The notes under the pieces: generated by a model | What the model was told of the DNA's origin: nothing | The model's input: only the letters and a program-made list of their open reading frames with translations | Database searches by the model: none | Shown: piece after piece, positions 1 through 5,695 of the stretch | Position numbering within the stretch: the first letter of the stretch is position 1 | Layout: each line of letters opens with the position of its first letter | Translations under genes and position numbers: made by a program | Source: Flectobacillus sp. | Lineage (GTDB): Bacteria; Bacteroidota; Bacteroidia; Cytophagales; Spirosomataceae | NCBI GenBank assembly: GCA_029865665.1 | Contig: JARXAV010000124.1 | Location: 1-6,424, forward strand | Length of the DNA stretch: 6,424 nt | Direction: 5' to 3'

Positions 1-66
1 CATGCAATGCCTGCGACAACGGTATTAGAAGAAATTTTGATGCGTCCACAGTTAGGAGATTTGTAA
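1..66 (+). CDS. C-terminal end of an unidentified protein (partial)
   Basis: Only the last 21 codons are present, reading HAMPATTVLEEILMRPQLGDL and stopping at TAA 64-66. The gene starts before the window. The peptide is too short to assign to a family and I do not recognise it. The frame is chosen because its composition looks protein-like. A competing open frame from base 3 also runs through to a TGA near 105, but its content (rich in R, K and C) looks less natural. The palindrome and hairpin just downstream would suit the end of a transcription unit. Confidence 0.45.
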   Translation, partial: HAMPATTVLEEILMRPQLGDL

Positions 67-101
67 GAAAGAGGAGGTTGTGTAAAAAGTCAAAAGTTTA
101 T

Positions 102-116
102 GAGTGACGGTCACTC
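102..116. promoter_or_regulatory. perfect 15-bp palindrome, operator-like (GAGTGAC-G-GTCACTC)
   Basis: Seven-base arms are perfectly complementary around a single central G. The one-base centre argues against an RNA hairpin unless the innermost pair opens to give a 6-bp stem with a CGG loop, and no U-run follows. Symmetric sites of this GTGAC/GTCAC type are typical of dimeric repressor operators, TetR-family ones among them. That assignment is inference, and no tetR-like gene is visible in the window. It lies 36 bases after the upstream stop and about 310 bases before alanine dehydrogenase. Confidence 0.35.
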
Positions 117-137
117 GGATTAAAGCTAAAAGCAGCT

Positions 138-167
138 ACTATATTTTAATAGTCCTTAAAATATAGT
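138..167 (+). terminator. AT-rich 12-bp perfect hairpin, possible terminator
   Basis: The arms at 138-149 (ACTATATTTTAA) and 156-167 (TTAAAATATAGT) are perfectly complementary around the 6-base loop TAGTCC. The stem is almost entirely A:T and is followed by only a few Ts, so it is not a canonical GC-rich intrinsic terminator. Its position about 70 bases after the upstream gene's stop makes a 3'-end or processing role for that transcript plausible. It could also be a DNA-level regulatory site. Confidence 0.35.
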
Positions 168-260
168 TTAATGGAATATTAATTGGTGCAAAATGCTTTA
201 AACGTTAAACACTATACTTTTTAGACACCTCTGGCTTTAAACGAAACATAGATTTAGTAT

Positions 261-416
261 TCAAATCACGTTTATTGCTAGTTCCAGACCGAGCATTTCA
301 AATTTATTCACCTGCGTCGAGAACGTTTCAATCGCTTCCTCATTCAGAACGGAATAAAAAGCACTTTCTAATGGTAGAAAATGATAAAAGAATGATAAAT
401 TTGCTGAGATAACCAT
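261..416 (-). CDS. doubtful 51-residue small ORF, unknown
   Basis: An ATG at 416-414 on the minus strand opens a 51-codon frame ending at TGA 263-261. The peptide begins MVISANLSFFYHFLPLES and continues with NEEAIETF and NKFEMLGLELAINVI. The C-terminal two thirds look protein-like in composition. However, the ORF is short, has no recognised family and overlaps a stop-free frame on the other strand. It also runs divergently into the presumed promoter of alanine dehydrogenase. It may be a chance ORF, a small unannotated gene, or the remnant of a decayed gene. Confidence 0.2.
   Translation of the reverse strand: MVISANLSFFYHFLPLESAFYSVLNEEAIETFSTQVNKFEMLGLELAINVI
396..403 (+). promoter_or_regulatory. 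candidate Bacteroidota -7 box (TAAATTTG) for alanine dehydrogenase
   Basis: TAAATTTG matches the TAnnTTTG consensus of the Bacteroidota primary sigma factor exactly. The start codon follows 22 bases later, which would leave a leader of roughly 15 bases. No TTTG/TTG -33 element is seen at the expected distance of about 19-21 bases upstream, so the call rests on one box only. The bases before the start codon are A/T-rich with no Shine-Dalgarno, as is usual in this phylum. Confidence 0.4.
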
Positions 417-425
417 TAATTTACT

Positions 426-1661
426 ATGTCCAAACAATCAGGTTTTAAAGAAATTCTTGCACAAACTGGTATCAGTCAAACAGGCTTAATGCCTCAGGAA
501 GCACTTTTGTGGACGAAGCAAAATGCTCGTAGTTTGTTTATTGGTTTGCCCAAAGAGGTATCCATGCAAGAACATCGTATTTGTCTTACGCCAGATGCGG
601 TTTCGCTTCTTGTGAGAAATGGACATGAGGTTTTAGTTGAAACAGGGGCTGGACTTGGTTCTAAATTCACTGATAAGCAATATTCTGATGCTGGTGCTGT
701 TATCACTTATTCGGCTGAGGAGGTCTATAAAGCCGATGTGATTGTGAAGGTGCAACCTATTACGGACGAGGAATTTGACTATTTAAAACCTAAAGCAACG
801 TTGGTATCGGCCCTAAATATGCCGAAAATGACGAAGGAGTATATTGAGAAACTAAACCGTAAAAAAATAACAGGTTTATGTTACGAATATATTGAGGATA
901 ATGTAGGAGGTTTGCCCGTCATTAGAGCCATGTCTGAAATTGCTGGTAGTACCGTTATGCTCATTGCGGCTGAATGTCTAAGCAGTGCGAACAATGGCAT
1001 GGGGGTTATCTTGGGGGGAATCACAGGTGTACCACCTACCAAAGTGGTTATTTTGGGTGCTGGTACGGTTTCTGAATATGCAGCTCGCACAGCCATTGGT
1101 TTAGGAGCAGACGTAAAGGTTTTTGATAAAGATATTTATAAATTACAACGCCTTAAATATGCGGCTGGTCAGCATATTTCTACCTGCATCATTGACTCGC
1201 ATATTTTGACACAGGCAATCAAGGAAGCAGATGTGGTCATTGGTGCGTTGCGTGCAGCCGATGGTTTTACGCCTTGTATCGTTACCGAAGAAATGGTTTC
1301 AATGATGAAAACAGATTCCGTGATTATCGACGTTTGTATCGACCAAGGGGGCTGTTTTGAAACTTCTGAATTGACAACGCACAGTCAGCCTACTTTTAGA
1401 AAATACGATGTTATTCATTATTGCGTACCCAATATTCCCTCTCGTGTTGCTCATACCGCTAGTACAGCGTTGAGTAATATTTTTACCTCTTTCTTGCTAA
1501 AAACAGGCAAGACGGGTGGGATTGAAGAAGCGATATTTGCCAATAAATCCTTTATGAAGGGCGTTTATTGTTTTAAAGGAAGTTTAACCAATGCCTCAAT
1601 TGCCAAGAAATTGGGCGTGAGTTATAAGGATTTAAGTTTGTTAGTAGCTGCCAGAATGTAA
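426..1661 (+). CDS. ald: alanine dehydrogenase
   Basis: This enzyme catalyses NAD-dependent interconversion of L-alanine and pyruvate plus ammonium (EC 1.4.1.1) in the cytoplasm. The 411 residues show the AlaDH/PNT N-terminal domain (about 35-170), a Rossmann NAD domain with GAGTVSEYAA at 211-220, and the hallmark IDQGGCFE (305-312) and HYCVPNIP (331-338). By comparison with the mycobacterial enzyme as I remember it, R51 (EHRICLTP) and K108 (VKVQP) correspond to the pyruvate-binding Arg15 and Lys75, and D306 to the catalytic Asp270. The residue at the position of catalytic His96 appears to be N131 (SALNMPK). D234 after the second Rossmann strand suits NAD over NADP. The third glycine of GxGxxG is S216. 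A roughly 35-residue N-terminal extension compared with the usual ~370-residue enzyme fits Bacteroidota homologues. The ATG at 426 follows the TAAATTTG box. Transhydrogenase alpha subunit is less likely because there is no membrane tail and the Ald C-terminal motifs are present. Confidence 0.92.
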   Translation: MSKQSGFKEILAQTGISQTGLMPQEALLWTKQNARSLFIGLPKEVSMQEHRICLTPDAVSLLVRNGHEVLVETGAGLGSKFTDKQYSDAGAVITYSAEEVYKADVIVKVQPITDEEFDYLKPKATLVSALNMPKMTKEYIEKLNRKKITGLCYEYIEDNVGGLPVIRAMSEIAGSTVMLIAAECLSSANNGMGVILGGITGVPPTKVVILGAGTVSEYAARTAIGLGADVKVFDKDIYKLQRLKYAAGQHISTCIIDSHILTQAIKEADVVIGALRAADGFTPCIVTEEMVSMMKTDSVIIDVCIDQGGCFETSELTTHSQPTFRKYDVIHYCVPNIPSRVAHTASTALSNIFTSFLLKTGKTGGIEEAIFANKSFMKGVYCFKGSLTNASIAKKLGVSYKDLSLLVAARM

Positions 1662-1692
1662 AACGGTTAGACTAACTATTTTTTAATTTGTA

Positions 1693-2130
1693 ATGCGAAA
1701 CGGAATTAACGTTCGCTTTATTCCGATGATAGAAGATTACCAAGCCATAAGCAATGCACCCAATTCTCCAGATTTGAATGGAAAGTATTTGGGAATTATT
1801 TCGAGCGACTTTGCTCTTGTTTCTGATTTTTTGAAAGAAGCTTCTTACCAAATTCGTACAAGAGGTTTTTCTAAATACCCTGTTTTTACGGTTTGCCGTG
1901 AATTTGTACCGCCTGTTGGTCAAAAGCTAATTGGTGCAGGTGAGTTAAACGGTAATTCGTGGAATTATGCGGCTTCTGTAATGGAAGAGTTTGTACAGCG
2001 AGAATTGATTGCTCCCGAAAATATGGAGGTCTTTGAAACCAATTACAAAGATCCAGACGAATTTTGTTGCCTATTTGTATTCGATGCTGATTTCGCAAGT
2101 TTTGTGTTCATTCCTTTTCCAGAAGAATAA
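1693..2130 (+). CDS. hypothetical protein, 145 residues, coupled to a Crp/Fnr regulator
   Basis: I do not recognise this protein. It is soluble-looking, with no signal peptide or membrane segment, and is acidic at the C-terminus (ends IPFPEE). Apparent secondary structure is alternating: a strand at 31-37 (KYLGIIS), a helix at 41-56, a strand at 63-68 (PVFTVC), a Pro/Gly-rich turn (VPPVGQ, 72-77), a helix around 91-105 (VMEEFVQREL), and strands near 111-116 and 124-130 (FCCLFVF) with an adjacent Cys pair C125-C126. This suggests a small alpha/beta domain. The start ATG at 1693 is 31 bases after alanine dehydrogenase and has no Shine-Dalgarno. Its stop TAA (2128-2130) shares its last A with the next gene's ATG, so the two are probably translated in step. 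A role linked to the regulator is therefore possible but is only inferred from position. Real coding status is supported by the long open frame and the coupling. Confidence 0.72.
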   Translation: MRNGINVRFIPMIEDYQAISNAPNSPDLNGKYLGIISSDFALVSDFLKEASYQIRTRGFSKYPVFTVCREFVPPVGQKLIGAGELNGNSWNYAASVMEEFVQRELIAPENMEVFETNYKDPDEFCCLFVFDADFASFVFIPFPEE

Positions 2131-2720
2131 TGGAGGAAGAAATGTCATCAAATCTTGAGAAAGTTCGCCAGTCGATTTCAAAATTAGCCAATATTCCTGC
2201 GGAGGAATGGGGTTTTTATCGTGGGCTTTTTGAAGAAGTTAGGTTTAAGAGAAAAGCTTTTGTGACCCCTTTGGGTGAAATAGAGAAATACGCTTATTTC
2301 ATTTTGGAAGGGGCTGTAAGGTATGTGAAGCCAATAGATGATAAAGAAATTTGTGTCGATTTAGGTTTTAAAGGTAATTTTGTAAGCTCGTTTGCTTCGT
2401 GCCTTGCTCAAACGCCTTCACAGGTAGCCATTCAAGCGGTAACTCCTGTAGTAGCAATGCGGTTGAACTATGAGCCTGTACGTGATTACATAAGAGGCTC
2501 TAGCCACGAAGAACACTTTCATCGTCGCATTGCCGAACAGCTCTATATTCGAGAAACCAAACGTACTTATAGCTTAATTTCTCAAACCGCAGAAGAGCGT
2601 TATTTGAATTTAATTAAAAATCAACCTGACGTATTGACGCTTATTTCTATTAAAGATTTAGCGTCTTATTTAGGAGTTCATCCAGATAGTTTAAGTCGCA
2701 TTCGAAATAAATTAGCTTAG
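2130..2720 (+). CDS. Crp/Fnr-family transcriptional regulator
   Basis: This is a DNA-binding regulator of the cyclic-nucleotide-binding-domain superfamily, 196 residues. An N-terminal beta-barrel spans about 36-115 (FVTPLGEIEKYAYFILEG at 44-61). A long dimerisation helix follows at about 125-155, then a short C-terminal helix-turn-helix (IKDLASYLGVHPDSLSRIRNKL, residues 174-195) ending two residues from the C-terminus. That compact ending is typical of Bacteroidota members. The phosphate-binding signature of true cAMP receptors (GE...RxA) is not present: the equivalent stretch reads PSQVAIQAV (96-104), so binding of a classical cyclic nucleotide is doubtful. There is no Fnr-type N-terminal cysteine cluster. 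The ATG at 2130 overlaps the upstream stop (TAATG). An alternative ATG at 2142 is preceded by GGAGG (2132-2136), which would shorten the protein to 192 residues. Targets cannot be read from the window. The upstream 145-residue protein may be its partner or product-linked gene. Confidence 0.88.
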   Translation: MEEEMSSNLEKVRQSISKLANIPAEEWGFYRGLFEEVRFKRKAFVTPLGEIEKYAYFILEGAVRYVKPIDDKEICVDLGFKGNFVSSFASCLAQTPSQVAIQAVTPVVAMRLNYEPVRDYIRGSSHEEHFHRRIAEQLYIRETKRTYSLISQTAEERYLNLIKNQPDVLTLISIKDLASYLGVHPDSLSRIRNKLA

Positions 2721-2827
2721 TGTTAATAGGATGTTATTGGTTAATTGTATCACTGTTATTAGGAGGTGTTCAAAATCAATAGGTTAATCTATCAGATAAC
2801 CAGTTTTGCAAGAATTTCAATCCGCAA

Positions 2828-2860
2828 AAACCTTATAGGTTTTCAAAACCTATAAGGTTT
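2828..2860. repeat. perfect 33-base nested palindrome in the regulator-ftsE gap
   Basis: Arms 2828-2843 and 2845-2860 are perfect reverse complements of 16 bases around C2844. Each arm is itself nearly palindromic (AAACCT-TAT-AGGTTT on the left, AAACCT-ATA-AGGTTT on the right). The whole is thus a tandem pair of AAACCTnnnAGGTTT units that can fold as one long stem or two short ones. It lies 107 bases after the regulator's stop and 118 before ftsE. AACCTATAAGGTT-type palindromes are, as far as I recall, dispersed in many Bacteroidota intergenic regions. Possible roles are a bidirectional terminator, a REP-like dispersed element, or a protein-binding site. Confidence 0.75.
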
Positions 2861-2914
2861 CGTTCCAAGAAGTTCTGATGCAGTCTATAACGACTTATTA
2901 GCTAATTGATTCAA

Positions 2915-2942
2915 TTCAAAATCCAACATTCAAAATTCATCA
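2915..2942. repeat. two adjacent imperfect 14-base repeats (TTCAAAATyCAwCA)
   Basis: TTCAAAATCCAACA (2915-2928) is followed directly by TTCAAAATTCATCA (2929-2942), identical at 12 of 14 positions. The pair is AT-rich and lies 36 bases before the ftsE start. It may be a simple-sequence remnant, or a pair of binding sites in the ftsE leader or promoter region. Confidence 0.45.
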
Positions 2943-2978
2943 TTACTTATTTACTCATTCTCAATTACCCTTTGTTCT

Positions 2979-3665
2979 ATGATGTTTGCAGATAAACCCG
3001 TTGTTACCCTCAATAGTGTAGATGTTTTACAGAAGGATGTCGTAATATTAAGCGATGTTAATTTTACGATAAAAAGAGGTGAATTTGTATTTCTTACTGG
3101 CAGAACAGGGAGTGGTAAAAGTTCCTTGTTGAAAACCCTCTATGCCGACTTATGGCTTCAGAAAGGTCATGCAGAAGTGGCAGATTACGTGATGGAACGT
3201 TTGAAAGCCGCTGAGATTCCTTTTTTACGCAGAAAAATTGGCGTAGTCTTTCAAGACTTTCAGCTCTTTATGGATCGTAACGTTCAAGAAAACCTGATGT
3301 GGGTGTTGGAAGCAACAGGTTGGGTAGAACGTGCCAAAATGAAAACCCGTATTGCAGAAGTTTTGATGCAGGTTGGAATGCCCGCTGCTATTGATAAATA
3401 TCCGCATCAACTGTCAGGAGGAGAACAGCAACGTATTGTTATTGCAAGGTCTTTATTGAACGAACCCCACATTCTTTTTGCCGATGAACCTACTGGCAAT
3501 TTAGACCCAGAAGTTTCAGCTCAAATTTTAAAACTATTTCTTGAAATCAATAAATCGGGTACAGCAATCTTAATGGCAACTCACGATTTTGAAATGATTC
3601 GCCAATTCCCTGCCCGTATGCTGAAATGCGAAAATGGAAAGGTATTGGAGGTAGAAGGGGAGTAA
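2979..3665 (+). CDS. ftsE: cell division ATP-binding protein FtsE
   Basis: FtsE is the ATPase of the FtsEX complex. With the membrane protein FtsX it couples ATP hydrolysis at the division site to activation of peptidoglycan hydrolases. It is an ABC-type nucleotide-binding protein of 228 residues, the normal FtsE length. Visible motifs are Walker A GRTGSGKS (41-48), Q-loop Q92 in FQDF, signature LSGGEQQR (145-152), Walker B ILFADE (165-170) with E170, D-loop NLDP (174-177) and H-loop H202. The stretches LLKTLYADL (50-58) and RRKIGVVFQDFQL (84-96) are typical of FtsE and separate it from LolD-type ATPases. No ftsX follows; in Bacteroidota the two genes are often apart, so this need not be a defect. 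The start is ATG 2979, with a second in-frame ATG at 2982, and no Shine-Dalgarno is seen. The gene is followed after 61 bases by the ATPase-HNH pair, which may be transcribed with it. Confidence 0.9.
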   Translation: MMFADKPVVTLNSVDVLQKDVVILSDVNFTIKRGEFVFLTGRTGSGKSSLLKTLYADLWLQKGHAEVADYVMERLKAAEIPFLRRKIGVVFQDFQLFMDRNVQENLMWVLEATGWVERAKMKTRIAEVLMQVGMPAAIDKYPHQLSGGEQQRIVIARSLLNEPHILFADEPTGNLDPEVSAQILKLFLEINKSGTAILMATHDFEMIRQFPARMLKCENGKVLEVEGE

Positions 3666-3726
3666 ATGAGTTGAAACATGGTTGATTGTAGTTAAGATAG
3701 TAATTAGAGTTAGACACATTTTGTAC

Positions 3727-5004
3727 ATGAGAATTGATTCAATCAATATAGAAAAGTTTAAAAACTTTGATGATATTTCTACCACCTTTTCAGATGGAGT
3801 AAACTTGTTTGTAGGTAGTAATGGAAGTGGGAAAACAAGTTTATTAGAAGCCATCAATGTAGCAGCAGGGGCTTTTTTTGCGTCTCGTGAACCTAAAATG
3901 CAACGAACAATTGAGTTTGCAGAGATTAAAATAACAAAAGGTAAGAGAGAGGAATCTGCGACTATTATGGCGAAGTCTTCTTTAATTGGACAAGAGTGGT
4001 CTCGTACCATTAAACGAGATACAAAAAGTAACGATACAAAAGGGGTAAAGACAGCAAGTGATTACGGAAAAACCTTTTTTATTGCCTTCGATAATGAAAA
4101 GGATAGAACAATAGCCCCTCTGATTGTCTATTATTCAACTCAGCGACTTTTTACGGATGCCAAATTATCCCTAAAGCAGAAGTATGATGTGGCTAATGGC
4201 CGTAGAAATGGTTATTTACAATGCCTTGATGAAAATGCTATCAAACCGATTCTCATTGAATGGCTCGGAAATGCCGTTACCAGAAGAGCAACCTTATACA
4301 TTAAAGAAATTGAGAAACAGGATTTAATACTAGAAAATGTTGAAAAAGCGATTCGTGACACACTAATTTTCTTTTTGGGTTTGTCAGATGACTTTTCACT
4401 TAAAATTTATCAAGATCCTGATTTCAATAATGAACTATTTGTTCATTATGACGAACATCACGATTTACCCCTCAGTTATTATTCGGATGGATTTAGAAAT
4501 TTACTTTATTTAATTATTGATTTAGTGTGGAGAGCATCTCAATTAAATCCATGGCTAACCTTATCCGAAATTTCAGCACAAGTAACAGGAGTTGTTACAA
4601 TTGATGAAATTGACTTGCACCTACATCCTAAATGGCAGGCTAAAGCCATCGAAATGGTTCAACGCTTATTTCCTAATGTTCAGTTTTTTATCACTACACA
4701 TAGCCCTACAGTTGTAGCTAATTTTCAGCATGGTAGTTTGTACGTTATTCATGATAATGATGTGCATCAGTTTGAAAATAAATTCTTTGGTAGGCAAGTA
4801 AATAATGTATTAAGAAATGTACTTGGGGCTTCCGATAGACATATTCCTACACAAGAGAGACTAGATACCTTATTTTGCTTGATTGATGATAATAAATTCG
4901 AGGAGGCTGGGTTGCTTTTAGAGGAGTTGACAACTCTTTTGGGTTTAGATGATTTTGATATAACCAAAGCCATTACATTGTTAGAGTGGCAAAAATCATT
5001 ATAA
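3727..5004 (+). CDS. ptuA: Septu-type defence ATPase (PtuA-like)
   Basis: This is an AAA/ABC-type ATPase of the SMC/RecF-like class, 425 residues from ATG 3727, opening MRIDSINIEKFKNF as is typical for such proteins. Motifs (numbered from that ATG) are Walker A GSNGSGKT (30-37), a signature-like LSYYSDGFRNLL (249-260), Walker B VVTIDEID (289-296, D293/E294) followed by LHLHPKWQ, and a switch histidine H325 in TTHSP. The C-terminal segment (about 365-425, helical, GLLLEELTTLLG) is of the kind seen in PtuA proteins. It has no TOPRIM nuclease domain, so it is not an OLD nuclease or GajA. The HNH gene starts 4 bases after its stop, giving the ATPase + HNH pair that defines Septu. In studied systems the two proteins form a complex whose DNA cleavage is set off by phage infection. 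A TTG at 3682 would add 15 residues, but these (MIVVKIVIRVRHILY) precede the conserved start and are probably untranslated. Sampled lines are about 32% GC against about 43% in ftsE, suggesting transfer. Confidence 0.8.
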   Translation: MRIDSINIEKFKNFDDISTTFSDGVNLFVGSNGSGKTSLLEAINVAAGAFFASREPKMQRTIEFAEIKITKGKREESATIMAKSSLIGQEWSRTIKRDTKSNDTKGVKTASDYGKTFFIAFDNEKDRTIAPLIVYYSTQRLFTDAKLSLKQKYDVANGRRNGYLQCLDENAIKPILIEWLGNAVTRRATLYIKEIEKQDLILENVEKAIRDTLIFFLGLSDDFSLKIYQDPDFNNELFVHYDEHHDLPLSYYSDGFRNLLYLIIDLVWRASQLNPWLTLSEISAQVTGVVTIDEIDLHLHPKWQAKAIEMVQRLFPNVQFFITTHSPTVVANFQHGSLYVIHDNDVHQFENKFFGRQVNNVLRNVLGASDRHIPTQERLDTLFCLIDDNKFEEAGLLLEELTTLLGLDDFDITKAITLLEWQKSL

Positions 5005-5008
5005 TTTT

Positions 5009-5695
5009 ATGCAGTATATCAGGAAAAATCACACTCCTCCTATTGAATGGAATGAATGGTTTACCACAAAAGAAGGCAACCGTTCTTTTGACTATAAAGA
5101 AGACTATAACAAATTGCGTCTAGTAAAAAATGCTAGACAATTTTTATTAGACGAACAAAAGGGTTTATGTGCTTATTGTCAGAGTAGTCTTACACTAGAA
5201 AAATCTTCTATTGAGCATATCATTCCAAAAACGTTCAACAAAGAATTATCCACCAACTATCATAATTTAGTAGCTGTGTGTAGGCAACCAGTTGTTGATG
5301 AAAGTGGGCGTTCGCATTGTGATAAAGAACGAGGTGATAGCATACTTACTCCACTTATTTTACATACAAGTATGGCTACGAGTCTTAAACGTAATCATGC
5401 TTATTTTAAAGCTACAGCTTCTGGTGAACTTCTTCCCAAAGAGGGCTTAGATAAGGCCACGGAATCTCAAGTGAAAAGTTTTATAGAGGTGCTTAATCTT
5501 AATCATACTGGTCTTAAAGTAGCTAGAAAAAATCGTTTAGATGCGTTACTAGTAGTTACAAGAGACGGAGGGATTAAAGGAGCAAAGTTGAAATTATTTT
5601 GGGAACAAAAGTTCCACTATTACTATCAACGAGAAAACGAACCTTATCGCCAATTTCTACTGATTTATTTATCCACTAAACTTGGTCGAAATTAA
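5009..5695 (+). CDS. ptuB: HNH endonuclease, Septu PtuB-like (TIGR02646-like)
   Basis: This is the probable nuclease effector of the pair, 228 residues. It starts MQYIRKNHTPPIEW, the usual opening of this HNH family, followed by ARQFLLDEQKGLCAYCQ (42-58). The nuclease core holds a zinc-ligand pair C54/C57 (CAYC), E69-H70 in IEHIIPK with H70 the probable general base, N86 in YHNLVAVC, and a second pair C91 and C104, the latter in HCDKERGD with D105/K106. All key HNH and zinc positions appear intact, so the protein should be active. The C-terminal half (about 110-228) is helical and carries LNLNHTGLKVARKNRLDAL (162-180), a feature I associate with the family. Its product would cleave DNA or, less likely, RNA once released from control by the ATPase. 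It is separated from the ATPase gene by 4 bases and from the downstream glycosyltransferase by 12, so all three may share a transcript. No reverse transcriptase or msr/msd sequence is present, so this is not a retron-linked PtuAB. Confidence 0.82.
   Translation: MQYIRKNHTPPIEWNEWFTTKEGNRSFDYKEDYNKLRLVKNARQFLLDEQKGLCAYCQSSLTLEKSSIEHIIPKTFNKELSTNYHNLVAVCRQPVVDESGRSHCDKERGDSILTPLILHTSMATSLKRNHAYFKATASGELLPKEGLDKATESQVKSFIEVLNLNHTGLKVARKNRLDALLVVTRDGGIKGAKLKLFWEQKFHYYYQRENEPYRQFLLIYLSTKLGRN

Larger units (their letters stand above)
67..425. other. 359-base region without a confident gene
   Basis: This AT-rich stretch lies between the upstream gene's stop and alanine dehydrogenase. It contains a 15-base perfect palindrome (102-116), a 12-bp perfect AT-rich stem (138-167), a direct repeat of GCTTTAAACG (195-204 and 234-243), and a TAAATTTG promoter-like box (396-403). 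Two overlapping open frames exist in its right half: a 51-codon ATG-initiated ORF on the minus strand (416 down to 261), and a stop-free + frame from about 209 to just before the alanine dehydrogenase start that lacks an early ATG. No known family is recognised in either. The region could be purely regulatory or a decayed gene remnant. Confidence 0.6.

Noticed and set aside
1664..1687. Terminator after alanine dehydrogenase (GTTAG-A-CTAAC followed by TATTTTTT)
   Set aside because: The dyad has a one-base centre, leaving only a 4-bp AT-rich stem as a hairpin. The next gene begins immediately after it, so termination is doubtful.
1672..1923. 83-codon minus-strand open frame opposite the 145-residue protein
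   Set aside because: Its composition (many K, N, R) is that of a reverse-strand artefact. The + strand frame is longer and coupled to the regulator.
2760..2767. Strong Shine-Dalgarno-like AGGAGGTG in the intergenic region
   Set aside because: No start codon with an open frame follows at a usable distance, so it does not mark a gene.
2966..2974. TACCCTTTG just before ftsE as a -7 promoter box
   Set aside because: It has one base too many between TA and TTTG, and a transcript starting from it would begin at or inside the ftsE start codon.
3570..4010. 146-codon minus-strand open frame across the end of ftsE and start of ptuA
   Set aside because: It lies opposite two well-supported genes with conserved motifs and shows no recognisable domain; it is a shadow frame.
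3727..5695. Retron or Gabija/OLD-type system
   Set aside because: There is no reverse transcriptase or room for msr/msd RNA. The ATPase lacks a TOPRIM domain, and the partner is an HNH nuclease, not a UvrD-like helicase.
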